Part shown: piece by piece, positions 25,730 to 34,987 of the stretch
Layout of the letters: each line of letters starts with the position of its first letter
How positions within the stretch are numbered: the first letter of the stretch is position 1
NCBI RefSeq assembly: GCF_002105285.1
Contig: NZ_MUHR01000012.1
Coordinates: 113,640 to 177,639 of the forward strand
Direction: 5' to 3'
From: Planktotalea arctica
Lineage (GTDB): Bacteria > Pseudomonadota > Alphaproteobacteria > Rhodobacterales > Rhodobacteraceae
Length of the DNA stretch: 64,000 nt
Translations under genes and position numbers: made by a program
Notes under the pieces: model-generated
Told to the model about the DNA's origin: nothing
The model's input: only the letters and a program-made list of their open reading frames with translations
The model's database searches: none

Positions 25730-26413
25730 ATGTTGAAGCGAATGATCGTGCCTTTACTATTTGGATTGATGGGAAGCGCCATTCTTATCTCGCTTGGGGT
25801 TTGGCAAATGCAGCGCCTGACCTGGAAAGAGGCGATTTTGGCCGATATTGAGACGCGCATTACCGCCGCGCCCGTCGCCATTCCGGCGATGCCCGATCCC
25901 GTCGCGGATAAATACCTTCCCGTGACTGCGCGCGGCGAAATCACGGGCGACGAAGTGCATGTACTGGTTTCGCAAAAGCAGATCGGTGCCGGCTACCGGA
26001 TCATTGCTGCGTTCGAACTCTTGGATGGCCGCCGCGTACTTCTGGATCGCGGCTTCGTTAAAGTGCAGCAAAAAAAGGCGATGCGCCCAACGGGTATGTC
26101 ACAGGTCGTCGGAAACCTGCACTGGCCTGACGAGAAAGGCAGCTCCATTCCCGAACCTGACCTCAAGGCGGAAATCTGGTTTGCCCGCGATGTCCCCGCG
26201 CTTGCGGCGCATCTGAACACGGAGCCGGTTCTGATCATCGCTCGCAATGTCGATCTGGCTGATGATCCCGTCGCGCCCCTACCGGTCGATAGCGCCAGCA
26301 TCCCGAACGACCACTTGCAATACGCGCTCACCTGGTTTTCGCTCGCTTTGATCTGGATGGTGATGACGTTGGCTTTCCTATGGCGCGCACGCGGCGTGCA
26401 GAAGGGTTCTTGA
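25730..26413 (+). CDS. SURF1-family oxidase assembly protein
   Basis: A 227-residue protein with a membrane helix at each end (about residues 5-24 and 195-215) and a periplasmic domain, the SURF1 layout. The start GVWQMQRLTWKE and the end NDHLQYALTWFSLALIWMVM match the family's two signature blocks. SURF1 binds heme A and delivers it to subunit I. Although separated from ctaE by a terminator, it belongs to the same assembly pathway. Its stop overlaps the thrC start (TGATG). Confidence 0.94.
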   Translation: MLKRMIVPLLFGLMGSAILISLGVWQMQRLTWKEAILADIETRITAAPVAIPAMPDPVADKYLPVTARGEITGDEVHVLVSQKQIGAGYRIIAAFELLDGRRVLLDRGFVKVQQKKAMRPTGMSQVVGNLHWPDEKGSSIPEPDLKAEIWFARDVPALAAHLNTEPVLIIARNVDLADDPVAPLPVDSASIPNDHLQYALTWFSLALIWMVMTLAFLWRARGVQKGS

Positions 26414-27807
26414 TGAAGTATATTTCCACGCGCGGCACCGCCCCGGTTCTTTCCTTTGAAGAGGCGATGCTGACTGGCCTCGCGCGCGATGGCGGTCTTT
26501 ACGTGCCTGAAACCATTCCGCAGATGAGCGTAGCAGACATGCGCGCCCTTGCCGGTCTTAGCTATGAGGACGTGGCCTTTCGCGTGATGCGCCCCTTCGT
26601 TGGCGACACCTTTACGGATGCAGAATTCAAAGCCTGCATCACACGCGCCTACGCGGGCTTCGGACATAAAACGCGCGCGCCGCTGGTGCAGATCGGGCCG
26701 GATCATTTCCTGATGGAGCTGTTTCACGGCCCTACGCTGGCGTTCAAGGACTTCGCCATGCAGTTGATTGGTCAGATGTTCGAAGTGGCGCTGAAACGCT
26801 CGGGCAAGCGGGTCACGATCGTTGGCGCGACGTCTGGCGATACCGGCTCTGCCGCGATCGAAGCGTTTCGCGGGCTTGATGCGGTTGATGTTTTCATCCT
26901 TTACCCGCATGGCCGCGTGTCCGAAGTGCAGCGCCGCCAAATGACGACGCCGATTGAGAGCAATGTGCACGCAATCGCCATGGACGGCGATTTTGATGAT
27001 TGCCAAGCGCGCCTGAAAGACATGTTCAATGATTTCGAGTTTCGCGATGGCGTGCAGCTAGCGGGTGTCAATTCGATCAACTGGGCACGTGTTCTGGCGC
27101 AGGTGGTCTATTATTTCACCTCGGCGATTGCGCTTGGCGCGCCGGATCGCAAGATTAGCTTTACGGTGCCGACAGGCAACTTTGGCGATATTTTCGCAGG
27201 TTTCATCGCCAAACAGATGGGCCTCCCGATCGAACGGCTGGTGATCGCAACCAACCAGAACGATATTTTGCACCGCTGCATCGCGACCTCGGCTTATACC
27301 AAGACTGGTGTAAAGCCGTCGATTTCCCCCTCTATGGATATCGAAGTCTCCTCTAATTTCGAGCGCGCGCTGTTCTTTGCCCACGACAAGGACGGCGCGG
27401 CGATCAAGGGTTTGATGGACGATCTGTCCCAAACAGGCGGGTTCACGATTTCTGAAAATGCTATGGGTGCGCTCAAGGCGCACTACGACAGCGGCATGGT
27501 CACTGAAGCGGGCACGTCCGCGATGATCAAAACGGCGCTGGCCGATACGGGTGAAGTGCTGTGCCCCCACACCGCGATCGCCGTCGCTGTGGCCGAGGCC
27601 GAGGCCCAAGCGCATAGTGCGCCGATGATTTCGCTTGCCACCGCCCATCCGGCCAAATTCCCCGACGCGGTGGAGGCGGCGACAGGCACGCGCCCCGCGC
27701 TGCCGGAGCGCATGGCCGATCTGTTTGAACGCGAAGAACGCGTGACCCGCGCGCCCAATGATTTGGCCGCCCTGCAATCCCTGATCCGCGAGCGTATCGT
27801 AGCATGA
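26413..27807 (+). CDS. thrC: Threonine synthase
   Basis: A 464-residue PLP enzyme converting O-phosphohomoserine to threonine. The PLP lysine sits in FHGPTLAFKDFAMQLIGQ, and the phosphate-binding part ATSGDTGSAAIEAF is clear. Length fits the proteobacterial long form. The start at 26413 overlaps the surf1 stop; the longer reading from 26380 lies inside surf1 and is rejected. It ends in an ATGA overlap with the M16 peptidase gene, so surf1, thrC, the peptidase and the acetyltransferase are translationally linked. Confidence 0.97.
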   Translation: MKYISTRGTAPVLSFEEAMLTGLARDGGLYVPETIPQMSVADMRALAGLSYEDVAFRVMRPFVGDTFTDAEFKACITRAYAGFGHKTRAPLVQIGPDHFLMELFHGPTLAFKDFAMQLIGQMFEVALKRSGKRVTIVGATSGDTGSAAIEAFRGLDAVDVFILYPHGRVSEVQRRQMTTPIESNVHAIAMDGDFDDCQARLKDMFNDFEFRDGVQLAGVNSINWARVLAQVVYYFTSAIALGAPDRKISFTVPTGNFGDIFAGFIAKQMGLPIERLVIATNQNDILHRCIATSAYTKTGVKPSISPSMDIEVSSNFERALFFAHDKDGAAIKGLMDDLSQTGGFTISENAMGALKAHYDSGMVTEAGTSAMIKTALADTGEVLCPHTAIAVAVAEAEAQAHSAPMISLATAHPAKFPDAVEAATGTRPALPERMADLFEREERVTRAPNDLAALQSLIRERIVA

Positions 27808-29066
27808 GCGTGCAAACCCACACATTGCCTAATGGCTTTCGTATCGTCACCGAGAAGATGCTGGGGCTGAAATCGGCTTCTATCGGTATTTGGGTGACGG
27901 CAGGCGGGCGCGATGAGCGCCTCGAGGAGAATGGCATAGCGCATTTCCTCGAACATATGGCGTTCAAGGGCACGAAAACGCGCAGCTCTTTGCAAATTGC
28001 CGAGGCGATCGAGGATGTGGGTGGCTATATAAATGCTTACACCAGCCGCGAAGTTACTGCCTATTATGCGCGCGTTCTGGGGGCTGATGTGCCGCTGGCG
28101 CTGGACGTGATCGCAGATATTTTGTTGAATCCTGTGTTCGATGAAGACGAGATCGAAGTGGAGCGTGGCGTGATCTTGCAAGAGATCGGCCAAGCGCTCG
28201 ATACGCCTGACGATGTTATTTTCGATTGGCTTCAGGATGAAGCCTATCCAGAGCAGCCCATCGGGCGCACCATTTTAGGCCCCGAAGAGCGCGTGCGCAG
28301 TTTCAACCGCGAGGATTTGCGCCGCTTTGTTAGCGAGCATTATGGTGCGGGCCAGATGATCCTGTCTGCTGCGGGTGATGTGGATCATGACACGATCGTG
28401 CGCTTGGCTGAGGATTTGTTCGGTGGTCTTGAAACCCGCCTCGCCGAAGCGGCGAGTGGTGCGATTTTTAAAGGTGGCGAACGGCGCGTGAGTAAAACGC
28501 TCGAGCAGGCGCACTTCGCGCTGGCCTTCGAGGGGCCGGGCTATTGCGACGATGCGATTTATACTGCTCAGGTCTATTCAGTCGCGCTTGGCGGCGGCAT
28601 GTCGAGCCGTCTGTTTCAGGAAGTGCGCGAAAAGCGCGGGCTGTGTTACACGATTTTTGCGCAAACCGGCGCGCATTCGGACACCGGCATGACGACGATC
28701 TATGCAGGCACCAGCGGGGAGCAATTGCCCGAATTGGCCAATCTGACGATGCAGGAACTGGCCCGCGCGGCGGATGATATGAACGATGCAGAAATCGCGC
28801 GCGCGCGAGCGCAGATGAAAGCGGGCATGCTCATGGGGCTTGAGAGCCCGTCGAGTCGCGCAGAGCGCCTTGCGCGCCTGATGCAAATTTGGGGGCGGAT
28901 TCCCCCGCTGGAAGAAACCGTGGAGCGGATTGATGCGGTCACTACCGCAGGTGTGCGCGATTTCGCGGCCCATCTGGCAGGGCAGGCACCTGCCGCGCTT
29001 GCTCTCTACGGTCCTGTGGATGGCGCACCTGATCTTGGCCAACTGCTTGCGAGCCGCGCCGCGTAA
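27804..29066 (+). CDS. M16-family zinc peptidase (mitochondrial processing peptidase-like)
   Basis: A 420-residue peptidase with the inverted zinc motif HFLEH at residues 47-51 and the downstream Glu in the EDVGGYINAYTSREVTAYY region. A second, inactive homologous half follows (GGGMSSRLFQEVREKRGLCY). Similar to the beta subunit of mitochondrial processing peptidase and to alphaproteobacterial single-chain relatives. It overlaps thrC by 4 bases and the acetyltransferase by 1. The conserved link with thrC is known for this group, but a functional reason is not. Confidence 0.94.
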   Translation: MSVQTHTLPNGFRIVTEKMLGLKSASIGIWVTAGGRDERLEENGIAHFLEHMAFKGTKTRSSLQIAEAIEDVGGYINAYTSREVTAYYARVLGADVPLALDVIADILLNPVFDEDEIEVERGVILQEIGQALDTPDDVIFDWLQDEAYPEQPIGRTILGPEERVRSFNREDLRRFVSEHYGAGQMILSAAGDVDHDTIVRLAEDLFGGLETRLAEAASGAIFKGGERRVSKTLEQAHFALAFEGPGYCDDAIYTAQVYSVALGGGMSSRLFQEVREKRGLCYTIFAQTGAHSDTGMTTIYAGTSGEQLPELANLTMQELARAADDMNDAEIARARAQMKAGMLMGLESPSSRAERLARLMQIWGRIPPLEETVERIDAVTTAGVRDFAAHLAGQAPAALALYGPVDGAPDLGQLLASRAA

Positions 29067-29650
29067 TGCTCCGGATACGGCGCAAAATTCGCCTCGAGAC
29101 CGAGCGCCTGACGCTGCGCGCGCCGATCCATTCCGATTTTCGCACATGGTCCAATCTGCGCTACGAGAGCGTGGAGTTCCTGACCAAATGGGAGCCAACC
29201 TGGTCGCCGGATCACCTGACGCGCAAAGCCTTCACCAACCGCGTTTACTGGGCGCAGCGCTCGATCAATTCGGATTCTGCTGTGCCACTTTTCCTTGAAC
29301 GGCGCATTGATGGTGCGTTGCTTGGCGCGATCACACTGGACAATATTCGCCGCGGTCCTGCGCAAACCGGTACGCTAGGCTATTGGGTCGGACAGCAACA
29401 TGCGCGCCACGGCTACATGAGCGAAGCGATCGCTGCCATGGTGCATTTTGCTTTCGAACGTCTGGACCTGTCACGCCTTGAAGCGGCCTGCCTGCCGGAA
29501 AACAAGGCGTCGCGCGGTCTGCTCGAGCGCACGGGCTTCAAATACGAAGGCGTTGCGCAGTCCTATTTGCAGATCGACGGGCGCTGGCGCACCCATGTGC
29601 TCTATTCTGCACTGCGCATGGATCGACGCGGGCGCACCGACGCGGGCTGA
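29066..29650 (+). CDS. GNAT N-acetyltransferase (RimJ/RimL type)
   Basis: A 194-residue acetyltransferase. The N-terminal LETERLTLRAPIHSDF and the acetyl-CoA site GYWVGQQHARHGYMSEAIAA are characteristic of the RimJ/RimL branch, followed by RLEAACLPENKASRGLLERT, where the Asn/Lys loop is usual. Likely target is a protein N-terminus, possibly a ribosomal protein. It starts in a TAATG overlap with the M16 peptidase gene and is probably in the same transcript. Confidence 0.9.
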   Translation: MLRIRRKIRLETERLTLRAPIHSDFRTWSNLRYESVEFLTKWEPTWSPDHLTRKAFTNRVYWAQRSINSDSAVPLFLERRIDGALLGAITLDNIRRGPAQTGTLGYWVGQQHARHGYMSEAIAAMVHFAFERLDLSRLEAACLPENKASRGLLERTGFKYEGVAQSYLQIDGRWRTHVLYSALRMDRRGRTDAG

Positions 29651-29699
29651 CTTTTCGCGCCAATGCGCTATCTTCTCTTTTGCATAAAGGGAGAAAGCC

Positions 29700-30524
29700 A
29701 TGATCCGTTTTCTGTTGAGCAGCCTGTTGATCCTGATCGCCGCAAGCGCGAGCGCGCAAGATCGAAGGCCGAGCCATTGCATCGCCATCGCGGATGCCGC
29801 GCCGGGGCTAAAGTATTTGCACCGCGCCAGCTATCGCGAGCCTTTGCCGGATTATACCGTGCGCCTGCATTATATCGCCCATGCCAGTTTCCTGATCCAG
29901 ACCCAAGGCGGGCTTAACGCAGTGACGGATTTCACCGGCTTCATTGGCAACACTGATCTGATCCCCGACGTGGTCACAATGAACCACGCGCATGACACCC
30001 ATTGGACAGCCAATCCCGATCCGGCGATTGCCCATGCGCTCAAAGGTTGGGGCGCGTTCGGGCAAGGCGCGGATCATCATCTTGATCTTGGCGAAATGCT
30101 GGTGCGCAATGTTTCGACCGATATCCGCAGCCAGTTTGGCGGTGAGGAAACGCGCGGCAATTCGATTTTTATCTTCGAGGTTGCGGGCCTGTGCATCGGG
30201 CATCTGGGCCATTTGCACCATGAACCCAATGACGCGCAATATGCCGCCATTGGCCGTTTGGACGTTGTGATGGCGCCTGTGGACGGTGGCTATACGGTGC
30301 CGCAAGCGACGATGATCCGCATTTTGAAACGGCTTAAATCATCGGTGGTAATCCCGATGCACTGGTTTTCCGATTTGGGGCTGCGCACATTCGTAGATGG
30401 GATGAGCGAAAGTTTTGACGTGATACGTGTCGGCGGCCCCTCGATAGAGGTTTCTCTGGCCACTTTGCCAAAGCGGCCGACGATTTTTCTGCTGCGCCCC
30501 GCGTGGCTGCGCGGTAGGGAATAG
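29700..30524 (+). CDS. Secreted metallo-beta-lactamase-fold hydrolase (UlaG-like)
   Basis: A 274-residue protein with a signal peptide (LLILIAASASAQ, cut near residue 19). The metal-binding motif reads NHAHDTHW, the HxHxDH-type arrangement in its L-ascorbate lactonase (UlaG) form; further His occur in IGHLGHLHHEP and PMHWFSD. It should be a periplasmic metal-dependent hydrolase of unknown substrate. It starts 49 bases after the acetyltransferase and 23 bases before a flavoprotein gene. The fold call is good; the substrate is not predictable. Confidence 0.82.
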   Translation: MIRFLLSSLLILIAASASAQDRRPSHCIAIADAAPGLKYLHRASYREPLPDYTVRLHYIAHASFLIQTQGGLNAVTDFTGFIGNTDLIPDVVTMNHAHDTHWTANPDPAIAHALKGWGAFGQGADHHLDLGEMLVRNVSTDIRSQFGGEETRGNSIFIFEVAGLCIGHLGHLHHEPNDAQYAAIGRLDVVMAPVDGGYTVPQATMIRILKRLKSSVVIPMHWFSDLGLRTFVDGMSESFDVIRVGGPSIEVSLATLPKRPTIFLLRPAWLRGRE

Positions 30525-30547
30525 GCAATCAATCTGGAGCGCCCCAT

Positions 30548-31966
30548 ATGCTTAACCCTGTTTGTGATGCTTTCGAAGCGCGCCTGCGCGCAGCGCTGCC
30601 GCCCCATGTGATCAAGGCGGCAGAGCCGCGCTACCTCGAAGAGCCGCGTGGGCGGTACGAAGTGAAGAGCGGCCTGATGGCCTTGCCTGAAAACGTAGCG
30701 CAGGTGGCGCAGATCGTGCGCCTCGCAAATGCCGCGCGCGTCGGGATCGTGCCCTACGGCGGCGGCACCGGATTGGTCGGCGGGCAGGTCGCGCCGGATG
30801 GTCCTGCGCCATTGATCGTGTCGCTTGAGCGGATGAACGCGATCCGCGCGGTTTATGCGCAAGAAAACGTGTTGATCGCCGAAGCGGGCGTCATTTTGGC
30901 CGATGTTCAAGCGGCGGCAGAGGTGGTGGAGCGTCTGTTCCCCCTCTCGCTCGCCTCCGAGGGGACCGCGCGGATCGGCGGCAACCTTGCGAGCAATGCA
31001 GGCGGCGTGAACGTGCTGCGCTACGGGAACGCGCGCGATCTGTGCCTTGGCTTGGAGGCGGTTTTGCCTGACGGCACCATCTGGAACGGGTTGTCACGAC
31101 TGCGCAAAGACAACACGGGCTATGATCTGCGCAATTTGCTGATTGGCGCGGAAGGCTCGCTCGGGATCATCACGGCGGCCTCGCTTAAACTTAGCCCGCG
31201 GCCCGCTGGTGAAGGCACGGCGTTCATCGTCGTGCAAGACCCCGAAGCGGCGATTTCCTTGCTTAGCGCCGCGCGCGCAGAGCTTGGCGACGGGATTAGT
31301 GCATTTGAGTTGATCCACCGCCAAGGCCTTGATTTTATGTCCGAATGTCTGCCAGATATTCGCCTGCCTTTTGCACATAATCCTGAATGGTGCGTGCTGA
31401 TCGAGGTGGGCCTTGCCCGCGGGCTAGATCCGCAGGGTGCGTTGGAGACGTTGTTTGAAACGGCCCTTGACGCAGGCTGGGCCAGCGACGGGCTGATCGC
31501 GCAATCGGCGCAGCAGCGCCGCGATTTCTGGTCCGTGCGCGAGCATATTCCTGAGGCGAACCGGCGTATCGGCTCGGTCTCCTCGCATGATATTTCCGTG
31601 CCGATCAGCGCCGTGCCCGAATTCATCGCGCGGGCGGGCGAGGTGGTTGCGCGGCTTGGCCCGTTCAGGGTGAATTGCTTCGGCCATTTAGGCGACGGCA
31701 ATCTGCATTACAACATCTTCCCCGATGCGGGCAAAACCCGCGCCGATTATCTGCAAGAGCGCGATATCGTCAAATCGGCAGTGCATGATCTGGTGCACGC
31801 GCTTGAAGGATCGGTCAGCGCCGAGCACGGGATTGGCCGCCTCAAAACAGGTGATCTGGAAAAATACGGCGATCCCGCGAAACTCGCGGCTATGCGTGCG
31901 ATCAAGGCGGCGCTTGATCCGAATGGCATCATGAACCCCGGCGCGGTTCTGGCGCTGAAATCCTGA
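30548..31966 (+). CDS. FAD-linked 2-hydroxyacid dehydrogenase (GlcD/D2HGDH type)
   Basis: A 472-residue flavoprotein with an FAD-binding type 4 domain (VPYGGGTGLVGGQVAPDG, near residue 75) and a C-terminal linked-oxidase domain (NCFGHLGDGNLHYNIFP, GSVSAEHGIGRLKTGDLEKY). These motifs match D-2-hydroxyglutarate, D-lactate and glycolate dehydrogenases. No GlcE or GlcF gene follows, which favours a stand-alone D-2-hydroxyacid dehydrogenase over glycolate oxidase. The ATG at 30548 has a TGGAG site. A GC hairpin lies downstream at 31975-32003. Confidence 0.9.
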   Translation: MLNPVCDAFEARLRAALPPHVIKAAEPRYLEEPRGRYEVKSGLMALPENVAQVAQIVRLANAARVGIVPYGGGTGLVGGQVAPDGPAPLIVSLERMNAIRAVYAQENVLIAEAGVILADVQAAAEVVERLFPLSLASEGTARIGGNLASNAGGVNVLRYGNARDLCLGLEAVLPDGTIWNGLSRLRKDNTGYDLRNLLIGAEGSLGIITAASLKLSPRPAGEGTAFIVVQDPEAAISLLSAARAELGDGISAFELIHRQGLDFMSECLPDIRLPFAHNPEWCVLIEVGLARGLDPQGALETLFETALDAGWASDGLIAQSAQQRRDFWSVREHIPEANRRIGSVSSHDISVPISAVPEFIARAGEVVARLGPFRVNCFGHLGDGNLHYNIFPDAGKTRADYLQERDIVKSAVHDLVHALEGSVSAEHGIGRLKTGDLEKYGDPAKLAAMRAIKAALDPNGIMNPGAVLALKS

Positions 31967-31974
31967 GCTGCGAT

Positions 31975-32003
31975 GCGCCCCACCTGCTGCTAAGGTGGGG
32001 CGC
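31975..32003 (+). terminator. GC hairpin after the flavoprotein gene
   Basis: GCGCCCCACCT pairs perfectly with AGGTGGGGCGC (11-bp stem, 7-base loop), 8 bases after the stop. No T run follows, so it may be a transcript stabiliser or a rho-assisted end. Confidence 0.6.
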
Positions 32004-32102
32004 TAAAGGCGCTGCGCGGGGAACGCAGCCTTAGGTGCAAGCCTCTCAAGGCTCCCAACCTTGATTGCCGATGGTATATTCTGCAAATGGTAAACGAATT
32101 GC

Positions 32103-32633
32103 TTACAATCCGTCGAAAGTGCAAAGCGCCTTCACGTCCATGCCAAGCGCTTCAAGCCGTTTGCGCCCGCCAAGTTCGGGCAGGTCGATCACGAAGCCGC
32201 AGCCGACAATCTCGCCGCCCAGTCGTTCGATCAGTTTGATCCCCGCTTCGGCGGTGCCGCCTGTGGCGAGCAGATCGTCGATCACCAGAATTTTCTCGCC
32301 CGCTTGAATGGCATCATCATGCAGTTCTACCGTCGCCTGGCCGTATTCCAACGTGTAGTCCTGCGAGATCACCTTGCCGGGCAGTTTGCCAGCCTTGCGC
32401 ACAGGCACGAAACCGATGCTGAGCTGATGGGCAATCGCCCCGCCAAGGATGAAACCGCGTGCCTCGAGGCCGACGACCTTGTCGATCTTCACGCCCACAT
32501 AGGGGTGCAAAAGCTGGTCGATCGCCATGCGAAACCCGCGTGGATCGGCGAACAGCGTGGTCACATCGCGAAACATGATCCCCTCATGTGGGAAGTCGGG
32601 GATGGTGCGAATGTAGTCTTTGACGGTTTTCAT
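32103..32633 (-). CDS. apt: Adenine phosphoribosyltransferase
   Basis: A 176-residue purine salvage enzyme that makes AMP from adenine and PRPP. The PRPP-binding motif [17 protein letters not shown] and the N-terminal [15 protein letters not shown] are diagnostic. Full length for the family. It lies 28 bases downstream of the DUF2927 gene and near mtnP, which releases adenine from methylthioadenosine, so the two can work in sequence. Confidence 0.97.
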   Translation of the reverse strand: MKTVKDYIRTIPDFPHEGIMFRDVTTLFADPRGFRMAIDQLLHPYVGVKIDKVVGLEARGFILGGAIAHQLSIGFVPVRKAGKLPGKVISQDYTLEYGQATVELHDDAIQAGEKILVIDDLLATGGTAEAGIKLIERLGGEIVGCGFVIDLPELGGRKRLEALGMDVKALCTFDGL

Positions 32634-32661
32634 CGGGGCATCCTTATAGGTTCAACGCTCT

Positions 32662-33315
32662 CTAGCGCGCGGGATAATGGCGGCCAAGGGCCATGATGTC
32701 CTGTTTGCCGAGTTTAACGCGCGCGTTGCTGGTTTGTGAAAAGATCGAGCGGCTCTCGTAGTAGCTGCCGCCGATGTCGGTGAGCAGCCCAAGGCCTTGG
32801 GTGATTTCTTCCAGAATCGCGCTTTCGTAGGCGCGCATTTGAAGGCCTGTGGTGAAGATGATGACGGATTTCTCGATCATGCCGTCCTTGGTAAAGACAC
32901 GCACGCCAGCGGCGGAAATGGACCTGCCGTCGAGCGCCTTGAAACCTGAATTCTGGATCGTGCCGCGTGCGGGCATATCAAGGAACAGGATGGGAATGTC
33001 GGGGGCTGTATCGTTGCGCGTTAGGCGAATGGCGCTGCCAGCGGCGTTGATTTCTTGAATGGCGCGCACCAAGGCGGCTTCCGCGCGCTTCTTTTTGCCG
33101 CCAAGATAGGCGGCGTCCATGCGCGTGATGCCGACGCTCAGATCGGTTCTGGGCCAGCGCACCTCAGGCTTCTGGCAGGCGCCGCCGGGCGGCGCGGCGC
33201 AGGACACGAGGCGATAGAATTGCGCGTCGTTCAGTGCGGTTTCGGCGCTGAGATATTCCTGCGCTTGCATTGCGCTGGCAAATGCGCCCCAAAGAAGCAG
33301 CGCACGCCAAATCAT
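32662..33315 (-). CDS. DUF2927-type secreted protein
   Basis: A 217-residue protein with a signal peptide (LLLWGAFASAMQA, cut near residue 19). The C-terminal half contains EEITQGLGLLTDIGGSYYES, the signature I associate with DUF2927 proteins of Rhodobacterales, including a zincin-like EExxQ pattern where some proteases have HExxH. Function unknown. Its start overlaps the stop of the LysE gene, so it is co-translated with it. Family assignment is from recalled motif only. Confidence 0.72.
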   Translation of the reverse strand: MIWRALLLWGAFASAMQAQEYLSAETALNDAQFYRLVSCAAPPGGACQKPEVRWPRTDLSVGITRMDAAYLGGKKKRAEAALVRAIQEINAAGSAIRLTRNDTAPDIPILFLDMPARGTIQNSGFKALDGRSISAAGVRVFTKDGMIEKSVIIFTTGLQMRAYESAILEEITQGLGLLTDIGGSYYESRSIFSQTSNARVKLGKQDIMALGRHYPAR

Positions 33316-33938
33316 GCGCGGCGTAGCATAGCGGTGGCGGCCCCCATGCCGATCAAGGTGATGCCGCCCGCTTGGGTCAAACGGCGGATGACCTTGGGCT
33401 GCGAGATTTGCCTGCGCATCAGGTCCGCAAGCAGCGCGTAGGCCAGCGCGTTAAGCGCGGCGAGGGCGACGAAGGTGGCGATCAGGATGCTCGCTTGGGG
33501 GGCATAGGCCGCCTCGAGCGAGATGAATTGCGGCACGAAGGCGATGAAAAATCCGATGCTCTTGGGGTTGAGGGCAGTCACGAAGGCAGAGTGCCAGAAG
33601 ACCTGCCGCGGTGTGGCCTGTGCATCGGTCGCGACCAATCCTGCGCCGTTCTTCGGGGCGCTTCGCAGCATTTTGACACCAAGAAAGAGCAGATAGAGCG
33701 CACCAGCCCATTTCACGATAGTGAACGCCAGCGCCGAGGTCGCGATGAGCGCGCCAAGCCCGATGAGCGATGCGCTCATCGCGATCAGATCACCCAAAGC
33801 GACGCCAGAGGCCGTGGCCAGTGCGACTTTGCGCCCTTGGCTAAGCGCATAGCTGAGCACCAGCAAAATGGTTGGGCCGGGGATCAGCAAGAGCGCGGTT
33901 GAGGCGGCAACGAAGGCGAGCCAGAGCGAGACATCCAT
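33312..33938 (-). CDS. LysE/RhtB-family amino-acid exporter
   Basis: A 208-residue membrane protein with six hydrophobic segments. The N-terminal LIPGPTILLVLSYALSQGRK is the LysE/RhtB signature. FWHSAFVTALNPKSIGFFI is the second conserved block. Such proteins export amino acids such as homoserine, threonine or leucine. It starts right at the mtnP stop and overlaps the DUF2927 gene, so the four genes mtnP, lysE-type, DUF2927 and apt form a likely operon. Confidence 0.92.
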   Translation of the reverse strand: MDVSLWLAFVAASTALLLIPGPTILLVLSYALSQGRKVALATASGVALGDLIAMSASLIGLGALIATSALAFTIVKWAGALYLLFLGVKMLRSAPKNGAGLVATDAQATPRQVFWHSAFVTALNPKSIGFFIAFVPQFISLEAAYAPQASILIATFVALAALNALAYALLADLMRRQISQPKVIRRLTQAGGITLIGMGAATAMLRRA

Positions 33939-34813
33939 CAGTTCAGCACCCGGCCCGCGACCGCATCGAGCTTGGCGAGCAGCGCAGGATCACGCTTTTC
34001 AGGCGCTGTCATGATCGCGAACTCAAGCGCTTTGTCGCAGCCATGGGGGCAGTCCACGCGCGCGGTGCCAAGCAGAGCAGGCAGGCGTTTCACCAGATCG
34101 CGTCCCTTTTCGGAATTGCCCATGAGCGTGGCGATAATCGCCGTTACATCGACCTCGCCGTGATCGGGGTGCCAGCTGTCATAATCGGTGATCATCGCGA
34201 CGGAAGCATAACAAAGCTCTGCCTCGCGGGCGAGCTTCGCCTCCGGCATATTGGTCATGCCGATAACGTCTGCGCCCCAGCTGGTCCGGTACATTTTGCT
34301 CTCGGCCAACGTGGAAAACTGCGGACCTTCCATCGCGAGGTAAGTGCCGCCCATGTGGACGTTGATCCCTGCATCCTTGGCCGCGCTGTGGCAGGCCTGC
34401 GACAGGCGAGGGCAGGTTGGGTGCGCAACGGACACATGCGCGACGCAGCCCGTGCCGAAAAAGGATTTTTCGCGCGCAAAGGTGCGGTCAATGAACTGAT
34501 CGACGATCACAAAATCCCCCGGTGCCATTTCTTCGCGAAAACTGCCGCAAGCAGAGACGGAGATCACATCGGTCACGCCGATCCGCTTGAGCGCGTCGAT
34601 GTTGGCGCGGTAGGGAACGGTGGTCGGCGAGTGCACATGCCCGCGTCCGTGACGCGGCAGAAAGGCCATTTTGACGCCATTCAGAGCCCCGGTGAGGATT
34701 TCATCGGATGGATCGCCCCACGGGGTCTCCACCGCTTGCCACGCCGCGCCCTCAAGTCCGTCGATATCGTAAATTCCCGATCCGCCGATCACGGCAATCA
34801 TCGTCTCGCCCAT
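33938..34813 (-). CDS. mtnP: S-methyl-5'-thioadenosine phosphorylase
   Basis: A 291-residue PNP/MTAP-family phosphorylase that splits methylthioadenosine into adenine and methylthioribose-1-phosphate. Motifs include AVIGGSGIYDIDG at the N-terminus (phosphate site), LPRHGRGHVHSPTTVPYRAN, and EGPQFSTLAESKMYRTSWGA with the substrate-binding region, then IGMTNMPEAKLAREAELCY. It heads the likely operon with apt at its end, matching use of the released adenine. Confidence 0.95.
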   Translation of the reverse strand: MGETMIAVIGGSGIYDIDGLEGAAWQAVETPWGDPSDEILTGALNGVKMAFLPRHGRGHVHSPTTVPYRANIDALKRIGVTDVISVSACGSFREEMAPGDFVIVDQFIDRTFAREKSFFGTGCVAHVSVAHPTCPRLSQACHSAAKDAGINVHMGGTYLAMEGPQFSTLAESKMYRTSWGADVIGMTNMPEAKLAREAELCYASVAMITDYDSWHPDHGEVDVTAIIATLMGNSEKGRDLVKRLPALLGTARVDCPHGCDKALEFAIMTAPEKRDPALLAKLDAVAGRVLN

Positions 34814-34987
34814 GCCTATCCATCCTGTGTTATGCTAATTTGCAGTCAGGCTAACGGGGCGCAGGTGCAATGAAAACGGGCGAAATGGCGATGTCGCTCA
34901 ATTTGCTGTGCGGGCAGGGGTGTTCTTTGGGCGATGCTTGAGTTAGGCAGCGCTAACAAAATAACCCCCCGATAGACAGGTTCTGCC

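Noticed and set aside
25993..27006. A 337-codon open frame opposite surf1 and thrC
   Set aside because: His/Arg-rich, no family features, and antisense to clear genes.
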